Both the position numbers and the translations under genes were made by a program. Positions 15,151-24,122 of a stretch of 64,000 bases of DNA are shown here, piece by piece (position 1 is the stretch's first letter; each line of letters begins with the position of its first letter). Source of the stretch: Szabonella alba (GTDB taxonomy: Bacteria > Pseudomonadota > Alphaproteobacteria > Rhodobacterales > Rhodobacteraceae); the NCBI RefSeq assembly GCF_016765775.1, contig NZ_JAESVN010000002.1:1-64000 (forward strand), given 5' to 3'. The notes under the pieces are model-generated. The model searched no databases. It was not told where the DNA came from and saw only the letters and a list, made by a program, of their open reading frames with translations.

Positions 15151-17328
15151 TCAGTCGCGTCCGCGCGCCACCGTCTCAGGCCGCACAAAGCGTTTCTGCA
15201 CCGCCCAGACCAGCACCGCCGCCGCAAGCCCGATCCCATCGGTCAGCCATCCCCCGGCAATCATCCCCAGCGCGGCGATCATCAACACACCGCGCAAAGG
15301 CAGCGACAGCGGGCCAAAGAACCAACCCTGCACAGTCGAGGACAGAAGATAGATCCCGAAGGCTGCCGAGATGAACACATGCAGGATCTCACCGATTTCC
15401 CCCTGCATCAGCAGCGCAGGCGAGGTGAAGAACATGAAGGGCACCACAAAGGCCGCCAGCCCCATCTTGAAGCTTTCGACGCTTGTCTTCATCGGATCCG
15501 ACTGCGCAATCGCCGCCCCGGCATAGGCCGCCAGCGCCACGGGGGGCGTGATGGCCGACATCACCGCGAAGTAGAAGATGAAGAAGTGGGCCGTCAGCGG
15601 CTGGATCCCCATCTGGATCAGGCCCGGCGCGATCACGCTTGCCGCCACTGCATAGGCCGCCGTAGTCGGCATCCCCATGCCCAGCACGATGGACACGACC
15701 ATCGCAAAGAACAGTGCAACACCCTGATTCTGATCCGCCAGCCCCAGCAGCAGCGACGAGAAACGCGTCCCGATCCCGGTCAGCGCGATAACGCCCACGA
15801 TCACGCCCGCCGCCGCACAGACCGCCACAAGCTGCAACGTCATCTTGGTGGCGATCTCGAAGGCATAAAGCACTTCCTTCGGGCCCATCTTGTAGGGCGT
15901 CAGCCAGGACACGACCGCAGCCGAAGCCATGGCCAGCGTGCCCGCGCGGATCACCGAATAACCCATGAACAGCGCAGAGATCAGGATGATGATCGGCAGG
16001 AAAAGATACACCTGTTTCGCCAGCTTGCGGAACTGCGGCAGCTCGCTGCGGGGCAGCCCCTTCATCCCGAACTTCTGGGCATAGAGGTCCACGTTGAAAT
16101 AGACGCTCATGAAATACAGAACCGCCGGGATGATCGCCGCGATGACGATCTCGGAATAGGCGATGCCGGTGATTTCCGACATGATGAAGGCGCCCGCGCC
16201 CATGATCGGCGGCAGGATCTGCCCGCCCGAGGAGGCCGCCGCCTCAACCGCCGCCGCTGTCTGCGGCTTGTAGCCCACCCGTTTCATCAGCGGGATGGTC
16301 AGCGACCCGGTCGCCACGACATTGCCCGCCGAGGTGCCGTTGATCATGCCCATCAGGCCCGACCCGAACACCGCCACCTTGGCCGGACCGCCGCGCGCCC
16401 CGCCTGCCGCCGCAAAGGCGAAGTTGACGAAATATTCGCCCACCCGGCTGGCCTGCAGGAAGGCCGCGAAGACCACGAACAGGATGATATAGGTCGAGGA
16501 GATTGCGGTCGTCGGCCCGAGGATACCCTGATCGGTGTAGATATAGGTAAAGAAGCGCGACATCGAATAGCCGCGATGTTCAAGGATCCCCGGCAGCCAC
16601 GGCCCGACAAAGCTGTAAAGCACGAAGACCGACGCGATGATGACCAGCGCCAGACCGGCCAGCCGCCGCGTCACCTCAAGGATCAGGATCACCCCGGCCA
16701 GCGAGGCAAACATATCGGCATCCTTGGCCAGACCCGTACCCGCCCGCAGCCGCAGGAAAGGCGCGTGATAGATGATGTACAGCGCGACCGTCACCGCAGC
16801 CACCGCAAGGAAGGCATCGGCAAGGTCGATCCGGGCGCGGTCGCGCCCCGGCAGGAACCAGCCCATCACCATCAGCCAGACCGTGCCCGCCACAAGCGGA
16901 TAGCCAAAGCTCCAGAGAATGGCATCCTTGGCCGCTGCCGCATCGGCCCCGCCGCCGACAAGATAGATCGAAACCACCTTAAGAAAGGCCAGCGAAACCA
17001 GCGCCGCGCCGGGCGCCATCAGGGTCAGATAGCTGCCGCGCGCCATGCCGGGCCGTCCGTCCGTCTGGTCCGCGTTGAAGATCCCCGAGGAAAACAGGAT
17101 GAAGGCCAGCGCCAGCCCGCCGCCGACATGGATCAGCCGGTAGACCCAGGGTTCCAGCGGATAAAGGTTCATAACGCCGACATGGAAGGCGGTATAGGCC
17201 ACGCAGAGCCCGGCAACGATCAGATGCGTCATGCCCACCGGGATGCGCTGGTTCGAGGCGTAGATTTCCTTATCCACGCCATCGGCAATGAGTTCTGGAC
17301 CGGGCGCATCCTGTTCGGTGGCGGTCAT
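15151..17328 (-). CDS. TRAP transporter fused permease (DctQM, TAXI type)
   Basis: A 725-residue membrane protein with roughly 16-18 hydrophobic segments. The fused 4TM/12TM TRAP layout is typical of TAXI systems. Conserved DctM-like segments include NGTSAGNVVATGSLTIPLMKRVGY and SSGGQILPPIMGAGAFIMSEITG. These carriers use the sodium or proton gradient to import organic acids with a periplasmic binding protein. ATG 17328 is chosen because an AGGGAGGATG ribosome site precedes it and the downstream segment is the conserved family start. It follows the TAXI receptor gene, separated by a strong hairpin. Confidence 0.9.
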   Translation of the reverse strand: MTATEQDAPGPELIADGVDKEIYASNQRIPVGMTHLIVAGLCVAYTAFHVGVMNLYPLEPWVYRLIHVGGGLALAFILFSSGIFNADQTDGRPGMARGSYLTLMAPGAALVSLAFLKVVSIYLVGGGADAAAAKDAILWSFGYPLVAGTVWLMVMGWFLPGRDRARIDLADAFLAVAAVTVALYIIYHAPFLRLRAGTGLAKDADMFASLAGVILILEVTRRLAGLALVIIASVFVLYSFVGPWLPGILEHRGYSMSRFFTYIYTDQGILGPTTAISSTYIILFVVFAAFLQASRVGEYFVNFAFAAAGGARGGPAKVAVFGSGLMGMINGTSAGNVVATGSLTIPLMKRVGYKPQTAAAVEAAASSGGQILPPIMGAGAFIMSEITGIAYSEIVIAAIIPAVLYFMSVYFNVDLYAQKFGMKGLPRSELPQFRKLAKQVYLFLPIIILISALFMGYSVIRAGTLAMASAAVVSWLTPYKMGPKEVLYAFEIATKMTLQLVAVCAAAGVIVGVIALTGIGTRFSSLLLGLADQNQGVALFFAMVVSIVLGMGMPTTAAYAVAASVIAPGLIQMGIQPLTAHFFIFYFAVMSAITPPVALAAYAGAAIAQSDPMKTSVESFKMGLAAFVVPFMFFTSPALLMQGEIGEILHVFISAAFGIYLLSSTVQGWFFGPLSLPLRGVLMIAALGMIAGGWLTDGIGLAAAVLVWAVQKRFVRPETVARGRD

Positions 17329-17458
17329 CGCATCCTCCCTGGGATCAAGAGATGTCTTGGAAAGCGGGTCCGCCCCGGCCTCCTCGCCGGTATCCGGTGC
17401 CCGCAGGGCCGTCATTTGCCGGATCCGGCAGGCCCGCGCAGGGCCATGCCGGAGGGCA

Positions 17459-17487
17459 GGGTCCGGGCCGCAAAACGGCCCGGTCCC
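17459..17487 (-). terminator. Strong hairpin between TAXI receptor and TRAP permease genes
   Basis: CCGGGCCG (17463-17470) and CGGCCCGG (17476-17483) form a perfect stem around a CAAAA loop, extended by GGG (17459-17461) and CCC (17485-17487). It lies eight bases after the TAXI receptor stop in the transcript direction and has no U-tract. It probably partly terminates or stabilises the receptor mRNA, giving more receptor than permease. Confidence 0.6.
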
Positions 17488-17495
17488 GTGTCAGA

Positions 17496-18473
17496 TCACT
17501 TCAGATTGTCAGGAACCGTCAGGCCCTTTTCTTCCAGATAGCGCACCGCGCCGGGATGGAAGGGCATGAAGCTGTTCTTGTCCCAGTTTTCCAGCAGGGT
17601 CTCGGACGCCGCCGCGTGGATCTGAACCATGCGCTCGGGGTTGTCCATCGCCAGCTTGGTGATCTCATAGGCCAGCGTTTCGGGCATGTCCTGATGCGCG
17701 ATGGCGAAGTTCCACAGCGCGACCGTGTTCTGGTCATAGTCATGGCCCGCATAGGTGCCCGCCGGAATGGTCAGGGGTGCCATGGCCGGGAAGGCCTCAA
17801 GAACTTTCGGCAGTTCTTCGTCGTTGAAGCCGAACATCACCACATCCTGGCTGGCAGCCAGTTCCGCGAAGGCCGAGATCGGAACGCCCGCCGCAAAGGC
17901 GAAAGCGTCGATCAGGCCATCGCCAAGCTGACCGGCCGCATCGGCGGCCCCGGCATTGGAGATCGTCGCGGTGACGCCCAGCGCTTCGATGAATTGCGGC
18001 CAGTAGGTGCCGGGCGTGCCGCCCGCCGGTCCGACTGAAACGCGCTTGCCGCCCAGATCGGAAACCGAGGTGATGCCCGACGATTTCAGCGCGATCACCT
18101 GGAACGGGGTCTGATACATCGGGAACAGCGCGCGGATCGAGCGGTGCTCCAGCCCCGGCGCCAGTTCCGATTTGCCCATCCAGGCGTCATAGGCCGGGCC
18201 CATGGTGACAAGGCCCATCAGATGGTCACCGGTTTCCACCAGCGTCACGTTCTGAACCGGGCCGCCGGTCACTTCGCCGGTCGCGGCGATACCAAGGCTT
18301 TCGGCCGCATAGGATGCAAAGCCGTTGCCATAGACGAAATAGGTGCCGCCCTGGCTGGCGGTGCCGATGGTCATCGAATTCGGCCAACCGGTCTTGTCCA
18401 TGTCCTGCGCCTGTGCGCCGCTCACGGCAAAGGTCGCAGCCGCCGCAAGGGCAGCGAGCATTTTGATTGTCAT
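17496..18473 (-). CDS. TAXI-family TRAP transporter solute receptor
   Basis: A 325-residue periplasmic protein with a signal peptide (MTIKMLAALAAAATFAVSGAQA). The TAXI fold is shown by MTIGTASQGGTYFVYGNGF near the start of the mature part, followed by GPAYDAWMGKSEL, LGGKRVSVGPAGGTPGTYW and a C-terminal AIAHQDMPETLAYEITKLAMDNPE. The receptor captures the solute for the fused permease encoded next. The ATG at 18473 starts the signal peptide, with GGGAGGATCAC ahead of it. A two-component system lies upstream on the same strand. The ligand cannot be named; TAXI receptors are known for dicarboxylates, glutamate and sulfonates, among others. Confidence 0.9.
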   Translation of the reverse strand: MTIKMLAALAAAATFAVSGAQAQDMDKTGWPNSMTIGTASQGGTYFVYGNGFASYAAESLGIAATGEVTGGPVQNVTLVETGDHLMGLVTMGPAYDAWMGKSELAPGLEHRSIRALFPMYQTPFQVIALKSSGITSVSDLGGKRVSVGPAGGTPGTYWPQFIEALGVTATISNAGAADAAGQLGDGLIDAFAFAAGVPISAFAELAASQDVVMFGFNDEELPKVLEAFPAMAPLTIPAGTYAGHDYDQNTVALWNFAIAHQDMPETLAYEITKLAMDNPERMVQIHAAASETLLENWDKNSFMPFHPGAVRYLEEKGLTVPDNLK

Positions 18474-18787
18474 GTGATCCTCCCAAGGATTCCGCTTCAG
18501 GGCCAATGCCCCGGCTCCGTCGGGAAAACCCGCCGGATACGGTTCTACAAGACATGGATGGAGGGGTCCGATCAACCATATCAGCGGGGTCCGAGGGATG
18601 TTTGCGCGATCACGGGCCGGTGAATGGGTGGAAACCGTAACATCAGCGCCGGAAAACGGGGGGAGATACCCCCATCACGCCGCCAGATCACCGTCCGGTG
18701 CCGCGACGCCTGCCGGGCATCCGTGCCGGGGTGTGCGCTGACCTGTCCGCGGACCTGCCCCCGGACTGCAACGCCACTGCAAGGGAA
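18474..18787. other. 314-base gap between response regulator and TAXI receptor genes
   Basis: No gene with convincing codon use or ribosome site is present on either strand. The gap contains a terminator-like hairpin for the response-regulator transcript (18653-18673), listed separately, and presumably the promoter of the TAXI receptor. I looked on the minus strand for a sigma-54 promoter (GG and GC doublets 10 bases apart, TGGCAC-N5-TTGC type) and found none I would defend. Confidence 0.6.
18653..18673 (-). terminator. Rho-independent terminator after the two-component genes
   Basis: On the minus strand GGGGG-TATCT-CCCCC (stem arms 18669-18673 and 18659-18663) is followed by CCGTTTTCC. It lies 115 bases beyond the response-regulator stop and separates that transcript from the TAXI receptor gene. 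Confidence 0.55.
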
Positions 18788-20155
18788 TCAGCCCTCGTCG
18801 CTCTCGGTGGCATCGCCATAGGCGGCCTTGTCGATTCCGTATTTCTGCATCTTTTCCCACAGCGTCTTGCGGCTGAGGCCCAGCGTTTCATAGACCGGGC
18901 GCAAGGCGCCGCGATGCGCGGCCAGCGCCGCCTCGATCTCACGCCGCTCGAACTCGGCCACGCGGTCGGCCAGACGGGGCGGGGCGGCCTCGCCACGGTC
19001 AGGGCCGGTCGCGTCAAGGCCCAGCCCCAGCCCCAGTGCAAAACGGTCGGCGGCATTGCGTAATTCGCGCACATTTCCGGGCCAGTCGCGGGACGACAGC
19101 GCAGCGATCATCGCGGGCGGCACCTCGGGCGGATCGCGGCGATGACGGCCCGCCGCCTCTTCCAGCAGCTTGAGAAACAGCAGCGCCACATCCTCGCGCC
19201 GCTCGGCCAGTGTCGGCACATGCAGCGTCACGACATTCAGCCGATAGAGCAGATCCGCCCGGAACCGCCCCGCCGCGACCTCGGCCTCCAGCAGCACGCG
19301 GCTTGTCGCCATGAACCGCACATCCAGCGGATAGACCTCATTCGACCCCAGCCGGGTGATCGCCCGGTCCTGAATGACGCGCAACAGCTTGCCCTGCACC
19401 TCAAGCGGCATCGACCCGATATCATCCAGCAGCACCGTGCCGCCGCGCGCATGTTCGAACTTGCCATAGCGCGGGCGCATCGCACCGGGAAAGGCACCCG
19501 CCTCATGGCCGAAAAGTTCACTTTCGATCAGCGCAGCGGGCAGGCTGGCGCAGTCGATGGCGACGAAGGGGCGGCGCGCGCGCGGTGACAGATCATGCAG
19601 CGCCCGGGCGGCCACCTCCTTGCCCGATCCGGTTTCCCCGACGATCAGCACATCCGCATCGGTCGGCCCCAATGTGCGGATGCGCCGCCGCAGGTCGATC
19701 ATCGCATTGGACCGCCCCACCAGCCGCTGTTCCACATCATCCGCCTGCCCGGCCGAGGCGCGCAGCACCCGGTTTTCCAGCACCAGTCTGCGATATTCCA
19801 GCGCCCGGCTGGCAATCTCGGCCAACTGGCTTGCGACAAAGGGTTTCTCGACGAAATCATGCGCCCCTTCGCGCATCGCGCGCACCGCAAGCTGCACATC
19901 GCCATGCCCGGTAATCAGGATCACCGGAATTTCGCGGTCGATCTCATGGATGCGGTTCATCAGGGTCAGGCCATCGATGCCCGGCATGCGGATATCGGTC
20001 AGCACGATCCCGGGAAAACCGAAGCTGACCAGATCGGCCACCCGGTCGCCGCCGGGAAATTCCTGCACGGTGAAGCCCGCCAGATCCAGCGCCTGCGCGG
20101 TCGAGGCCCGCAGATCGGGTTCGTCATCGACCAGAAAGACCCGCCCGAAACTCAT
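18788..20155 (-). CDS. DctD-like response regulator with AAA+ domain and GAFPGA loop
   Basis: A 455-residue regulator. Its receiver domain carries the phospho-acceptor Asp54 (VLTDIRMPGIDG). The AAA+ domain has Walker A GETGSGKE (173-180) and a Walker B-like LLDDIGSM. A Fis-type helix-turn-helix ends the protein (LGLSRKTLWEKMQKYGI). The loop that should read GAFTGA, by which such activators grip sigma-54, here reads GAFPGA (residues 220-225). The second acidic residue of Walker B is Asp rather than the usual Glu. The kinase gene precedes it with a four-base overlap. It probably controls the TAXI-TRAP genes downstream, but whether through sigma-54 is open. Confidence 0.9.
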   Translation of the reverse strand: MSFGRVFLVDDEPDLRASTAQALDLAGFTVQEFPGGDRVADLVSFGFPGIVLTDIRMPGIDGLTLMNRIHEIDREIPVILITGHGDVQLAVRAMREGAHDFVEKPFVASQLAEIASRALEYRRLVLENRVLRASAGQADDVEQRLVGRSNAMIDLRRRIRTLGPTDADVLIVGETGSGKEVAARALHDLSPRARRPFVAIDCASLPAALIESELFGHEAGAFPGAMRPRYGKFEHARGGTVLLDDIGSMPLEVQGKLLRVIQDRAITRLGSNEVYPLDVRFMATSRVLLEAEVAAGRFRADLLYRLNVVTLHVPTLAERREDVALLFLKLLEEAAGRHRRDPPEVPPAMIAALSSRDWPGNVRELRNAADRFALGLGLGLDATGPDRGEAAPPRLADRVAEFERREIEAALAAHRGALRPVYETLGLSRKTLWEKMQKYGIDKAAYGDATESDEG

Positions 20156-21996
20156 GCCGCGCGGTCCGCGACTTCGGCCCCGGCGGCGCGCAGGTCGATG
20201 ACAAAGACCGCACCGCCGCCCGTCGCCGGCTCAACCCGCAGATTGCCGCCGAAATCCTTGACGATGTTGTAGCTGATCGACAGCCCCAGCCCCAGCCCCT
20301 TGCCGACGCCCTTGGTGGAAAAGAACGGATCGAAGATCCGCTCGGCCAGTCCCGGCGGCACGCCCGGGCCATGGTCACGCACCCGGATCCGCACGCCTTC
20401 ATCCGTGGTATCGGCCTCAAGCCGGATGCGGCGATCCGTGCCCCCCTCGACCGCATCGGCGGCATTGGTCAGGATATTGACCAGCACCTGTTGCAGCCGC
20501 ACCGGACCCGCCACCACCTGGGGCAGTCCGTCGGGAAGGGCGATCGTCAGGTCTGCCCCCGCCGCGCGCAGGCGCAGTTGTGCAATCTCCAGTGATGCCT
20601 CGACCACCTCGGGCAGGGACACGGCTTTCAACTTTTGATCGGGCGAACGCGCGAAACTGCGCAGATGTTTTGAAATACTGCCCATGCGGTCGATCAGCGA
20701 CAGGATGCGATCGATATTGCCACGCGCATCCCCGGTGCGCCCGCGATCCAACAGGATCAGCGCATTGTCGGCAAAGGTCCGGGCCGCGCCCAGCGGCTGG
20801 TTGAATTCATGGCTCAGCGCCGCAGACATCTGGCCAAGGGCCGCCATCTTGCCCGCCTGCACAAGATCATCCTGCGCGCGGCGCAGGTTCTGTTCGGCCA
20901 GCCGCCGCTCGGCCACCTCACCCTCAAGCCGCCGGTTCACCTCGGCCAGTTCGCGGGTGCGTTCCTCGACCCGGCGTTCCAGATGGTTGCGCGCGGCCTG
21001 CTGCAACTGGAACCGCTCCCGCAACCGGGCGCGGCGCTGCGCGATCACCGCCATCCCCATCACCCCCAGCGCAAGGGCCAGCATCACCGCCCCTGCCACG
21101 GTCAGCGCCTGCCTGCGGGCCGATGCGGTTTCCAGCAGCACGCGGATGGTCCAGTCCGCCTCGGGCATCGGGGCAGCCAGATGCAGATAATCGCGCCGGA
21201 CCGGTCCTTCGCGCACGGCCAGCAGCGACTGGCCCGCCACCTCGGTCATGCCTTCCTGCGGGAAGGGATCCAGCGGCGCATCGACATAGCGCCGGTTCGC
21301 CGCCAGCCGTGCGCGCGCCTCATCGGTCAGGGGGGCCAGCGCGGTGAACAGCCATTCAGGGCGCGAGGACAGGAACAGGATCCCCTCGGGATCGGTGACC
21401 ATCAGCGCATAATCATCGCCGCGCCATGCCTCCTCGACCGCATCCAGGTCGATCTTGACGATCAACGCGCCACGGATCGACCCGCCCACCCGCACCGGCG
21501 CGCCGAAATAATAGCCCCGCTTGCGCGAGGTCGTGCCCAGCGCATAAAACCGCCCCTCACCCCCCGCCACCGCATCATAGAAATAGGGGCGGAAATCGAA
21601 ATTCCCCCCGACGAACGAGGTTTCGGTATCGAAATTCGATGCCGCCCGCGTCATCCCCTTCAGATCCATGAAATAGATGTCCGAGGCGCCCAGCAGTTCC
21701 TGCGTTTCCTTCAGGTGCAGGTTGACGAGACCGGAAAGCCCGAGGTTTTCAGGGTCATTCGCCATCGCCTTGATCAGCGCATGTTCGGCCACAAGCTGCG
21801 GCAGGCGTTCAAACCGCGCCATCTGGCCGCGCAGCGTCGTCACCGCCAGTTGCAGCACGTTGTCGCCCCGGCGCGACGTATCCTCCAGAAACAACCGTTT
21901 GGAATGGCCATAGGCCAACCAGCCCGCAACCCCGATGCCAAGGCCCGCCAGCAGCAGAAGGACTGCAACCCGGATGCGATCACTGGCCCGCCGCAC
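20152..21996 (-). CDS. DctB-like sensor histidine kinase
   Basis: A 614-residue membrane kinase. One membrane segment is at about 8-28, and a large periplasmic sensor region of the double-Cache/PAS type is at about 29-295 (VTDPEGILFLSSRPEWLF, RYVDAPLDPF). A second membrane segment is at about 297-318, followed by a coiled coil (NHLERRVEERTRELAEVNRRL). The H-box ALSHEFNQPLG has the phospho-acceptor His396, and the ATPase domain has NILTNAADAV, DHGPGVPPG and GKGLGLGLSISY. The layout matches DctB, which senses C4-dicarboxylates. It starts four bases after the SoxT-like transporter stop and overlaps the regulator by four bases. Confidence 0.92.
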   Translation of the reverse strand: MRRASDRIRVAVLLLLAGLGIGVAGWLAYGHSKRLFLEDTSRRGDNVLQLAVTTLRGQMARFERLPQLVAEHALIKAMANDPENLGLSGLVNLHLKETQELLGASDIYFMDLKGMTRAASNFDTETSFVGGNFDFRPYFYDAVAGGEGRFYALGTTSRKRGYYFGAPVRVGGSIRGALIVKIDLDAVEEAWRGDDYALMVTDPEGILFLSSRPEWLFTALAPLTDEARARLAANRRYVDAPLDPFPQEGMTEVAGQSLLAVREGPVRRDYLHLAAPMPEADWTIRVLLETASARRQALTVAGAVMLALALGVMGMAVIAQRRARLRERFQLQQAARNHLERRVEERTRELAEVNRRLEGEVAERRLAEQNLRRAQDDLVQAGKMAALGQMSAALSHEFNQPLGAARTFADNALILLDRGRTGDARGNIDRILSLIDRMGSISKHLRSFARSPDQKLKAVSLPEVVEASLEIAQLRLRAAGADLTIALPDGLPQVVAGPVRLQQVLVNILTNAADAVEGGTDRRIRLEADTTDEGVRIRVRDHGPGVPPGLAERIFDPFFSTKGVGKGLGLGLSISYNIVKDFGGNLRVEPATGGGAVFVIDLRAAGAEVADRAA

Positions 21997-22000
21997 CGCG

Positions 22001-23047
22001 CTATTCCGGCTGAAAGCCGCCGATCAGGCGGCGCAATCCGAAAAGCGCACCGACCCCGATCGCGGCAAGGGTGACAGGCCCCGACCAGGCCAGCGTGGCA
22101 AAGGCCGAAACGCCCTGCCCGACCGAACAGCCCAGCGCGATCACCCCGCCGACGCCCATCATGGCGGCGCCCGAGACCTGACGACCCAGTTCGCGCGGAT
22201 CCTCGCAGGCCTCCCAGCGGAACATGCCGCGCCAAAGCGATCCGGCCAGCGCGCCCAGCATGACCCCCGCAACCGCGCCCACCGAAAAGGTGATCCCCCC
22301 GGCGGTTGAGGTCATCAGCCAGATCAGCGAACGCCCCAGGGGCGCGGTGAAGGACAGCCCCTCGACCTGCACGGCGGCGAAACTTGCATCATTCAGCGCG
22401 CTTGTCGCGGCGAAGGACCAGACCACGGCCAGCCCCGCCGCCACACCCCAAAGAACCATCTTCGGCGCGGTGCGCAGCGGCGCATGGGTCAGCGCCCAGA
22501 CCAGAAGCGCCACCGCGATCAGCCCCGCGACCAGCAAGAGCGGCAGCCCCGTCGCGCCATTGACCATCTGCGCGATGCCCTGCGCCGATGCGGCATCGGC
22601 CTGCGGGAACAGCATCAGGCGCAGTGGGGCCAGCGGGCCGGACAGGGCAACAAAGCTGAAAATGCCCATCACGACCACCACGACCAGCGACCGCAGATCG
22701 CCGCCGCCGAAGCGCACCAGCGCGCCGAAACCGCAATTGCCCGCCATGGCCATGCCATAGCCGAACAGCAATCCGCCGAAGACCGAGGCCAGCGGGTTCC
22801 ACGCGATCTGATGATAGAAGGTGCCCGCAATGTCGATCAGCCCCAGCGCCGCCCCGCCATAGGTACCAAGGATCGCGACGCCCAGCACCACACCCCAAAG
22901 CCGCAGCCGCCGCTGATCCGCGCCGTAAGCCGCCGCCTCGATCGCGCCCAGCGTGCAGAAATCGCCCAGCCGCGCGGCCAGCCCCAGAACCACGCCGCCC
23001 ACCAGACCGGCAAGGGCCGCCAGCACCCCGAAAGGAAGCTCCTCCAT
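22001..23047 (-). CDS. soxT: YeeE/YedE (TsuA-like) sulfur transporter, SoxT-type
   Basis: A 348-residue membrane protein of the YeeE/YedE family with about nine to ten hydrophobic segments. The family's conserved cysteines are visible in LGDFCTLGAIE, MAGNCGFGALVR and IALGCSVGQG. In TsuA such cysteines relay thiosulfate through the membrane. Its place directly beyond soxR on the same strand fits SoxT, a sulfur-compound transporter often tied to sox regulation. The start codon at 23047 has an AAGGAGGGGGG ribosome site. The sensor-kinase gene begins only four bases after its stop, which is an unexpected link between sulfur import and the TRAP regulators. Confidence 0.8.
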   Translation of the reverse strand: MEELPFGVLAALAGLVGGVVLGLAARLGDFCTLGAIEAAAYGADQRRLRLWGVVLGVAILGTYGGAALGLIDIAGTFYHQIAWNPLASVFGGLLFGYGMAMAGNCGFGALVRFGGGDLRSLVVVVVMGIFSFVALSGPLAPLRLMLFPQADAASAQGIAQMVNGATGLPLLLVAGLIAVALLVWALTHAPLRTAPKMVLWGVAAGLAVVWSFAATSALNDASFAAVQVEGLSFTAPLGRSLIWLMTSTAGGITFSVGAVAGVMLGALAGSLWRGMFRWEACEDPRELGRQVSGAAMMGVGGVIALGCSVGQGVSAFATLAWSGPVTLAAIGVGALFGLRRLIGGFQPE

Positions 23048-23102
23048 CGTCTTTCCCCCCTCCTTCGGACGGGCCGCGAAGGGCCCTATCCGGTCTTTTC
23101 TT

Positions 23103-23122
23103 GCCCCATCCCCGAATGGGGC
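23103..23122 (-). terminator. Hairpin between soxR and the SoxT-type gene
   Basis: GCCCCAT (23103-23109) and ATGGGGC (23116-23122) form a perfect seven-pair stem with a six-base loop. There is no U-tract in the transcript direction, so partial termination or RNA stabilisation is as likely as full termination. Confidence 0.4.
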
Positions 23123-23142
23123 GCAGGATCTCGGCCCCCTCG

Positions 23143-23517
23143 TCAGCCCGGATTGCAGAACATGTCATAGACCAGCGCGACGGCGCGGCTCACTTTCGGG
23201 TCCTGAATCGAGTAGAAGATCGCCTTGCCGTCGCGCCTGGCCGAAACCAGCCCCTCCAGCCGCAGGCGGGCAAGCTGCTGGCTGACCGCTGCCTGCCGTG
23301 ACATCAGCAGCGTTTCAAGCTCGGTCACGCTTTTCGGCCCGGAGGACAGATGACACAGGATCATCAGCCGCCCCTCATGCGCCAGCGCCTTGAGAAAGCT
23401 GGCCGCCTCGGTCGCGGCTTCCATCATCCGTTCGGGCGGAACGGTCGCGCAGTCTGCGTCACCCGCTTCGGGTTCCGGGGCACTGTCCTTCACTATCCTG
23501 ACCGAATCTGGCGCCAT
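23143..23517 (-). CDS. soxR: SoxR, ArsR-family repressor of sox genes
   Basis: A 124-residue winged-helix regulator: FLKALAHEGRLMILCHLSSGPKSVTELETLLMSRQAAVSQQLARLRLEGLV is the ArsR DNA-binding unit. Cysteines in MILCHL and near the C-terminus (YDMFCNPG), about 50 residues apart, are placed like the pair that forms a polysulfide bridge in SqrR/BigR-type sulfur sensors. In Paracoccus pantotrophus, SoxR represses the sox genes from sites in the soxS-soxV and soxW-soxX gaps. It lies 124 bases beyond soxS on the same strand. A third cysteine (DADCATV) is near the N-terminus. Confidence 0.93.
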   Translation of the reverse strand: MAPDSVRIVKDSAPEPEAGDADCATVPPERMMEAATEAASFLKALAHEGRLMILCHLSSGPKSVTELETLLMSRQAAVSQQLARLRLEGLVSARRDGKAIFYSIQDPKVSRAVALVYDMFCNPG

Positions 23518-23641
23518 GGCCCGCCCTGTGTTCTGCCGACCTGCCGCCGGGCCTCTTTTCCGAAGTATTGCATGCGGCCCCGCGACTTTGCAAAGCCTTC
23601 CCGCCGGACGGTTGCTGCCCGGTTCAGGGTCGGCACAGCCG

Positions 23642-24103
23642 TCATCCGGTCTGGGCCCCGGCCCGTTCCAGCATCATGCGCAGAAGCCCCCAGAAGAAAT
23701 CCTCCCCCGGATAGCCCTCGATCCGATCAATCTCCTGCCCGTCACGCACAAGGATGAAGGTCGGGGTAAAGACCGGACGGGAGCGGAAATTCACGCCATG
23801 CGGCATCGGCGCGCGCAGGTCCAGCCGTTCCAGAGGCGCCGCGCGCCCCTCATCGGTCAGCGGATAGGCATCCCCGACCTGTTCGTTCCACATCTCGCAA
23901 TAGATGCAGCCGATCTGTTCGACCATGTAAAGCCGCAGATCCGATGTCTGTGCGCCTGCGGGCAGCGCCGCCCAAAGCAGGCAGAAAGACAGCAACCATC
24001 CCCCGCAAGCCGCCCGCAGCCCCCCCCACAGTCCCGGCCGCTTGCCGGCACGGGGCCGCAGGCCAGCCCCGGCCCGCCCGGACAACTGCGCAGAAACGGA
24101 CAT
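23642..24103 (-). CDS. soxS: SoxS, periplasmic thioredoxin of the sox system
   Basis: A 153-residue thioredoxin-fold protein. A basic leader and one hydrophobic segment (about 35-50, GWLLSFCLLWAALPAGA) direct it to the periplasm. The redox motif is CIYC (Cys66, Cys69), and the cis-proline region is RPVFTPTFILVRDG. In P. pantotrophus SoxS is needed for full sox expression and for keeping SoxYZ active. The leader before the hydrophobic segment is longer than usual (about 34 residues); ATG 24103 has a GGGAGGG ribosome site. It diverges from soxV across a short AT-rich region. Confidence 0.92.
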   Translation of the reverse strand: MSVSAQLSGRAGAGLRPRAGKRPGLWGGLRAACGGWLLSFCLLWAALPAGAQTSDLRLYMVEQIGCIYCEMWNEQVGDAYPLTDEGRAAPLERLDLRAPMPHGVNFRSRPVFTPTFILVRDGQEIDRIEGYPGEDFFWGLLRMMLERAGAQTG

Positions 24104-24122
24104 GATTGACGGCCCTCCCGAA

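Noticed and set aside
15379-17541. A 720-codon plus-strand open frame over the TRAP permease gene
   Set aside because: The protein is dominated by His, Arg, Asp and Gln runs, mirrors the permease codons and has no motif.
18474-18787. Possible sigma-54 promoter before the TAXI receptor
   Set aside because: Several GGCAC and GC doublets occur, but none has the required -24/-12 spacing.
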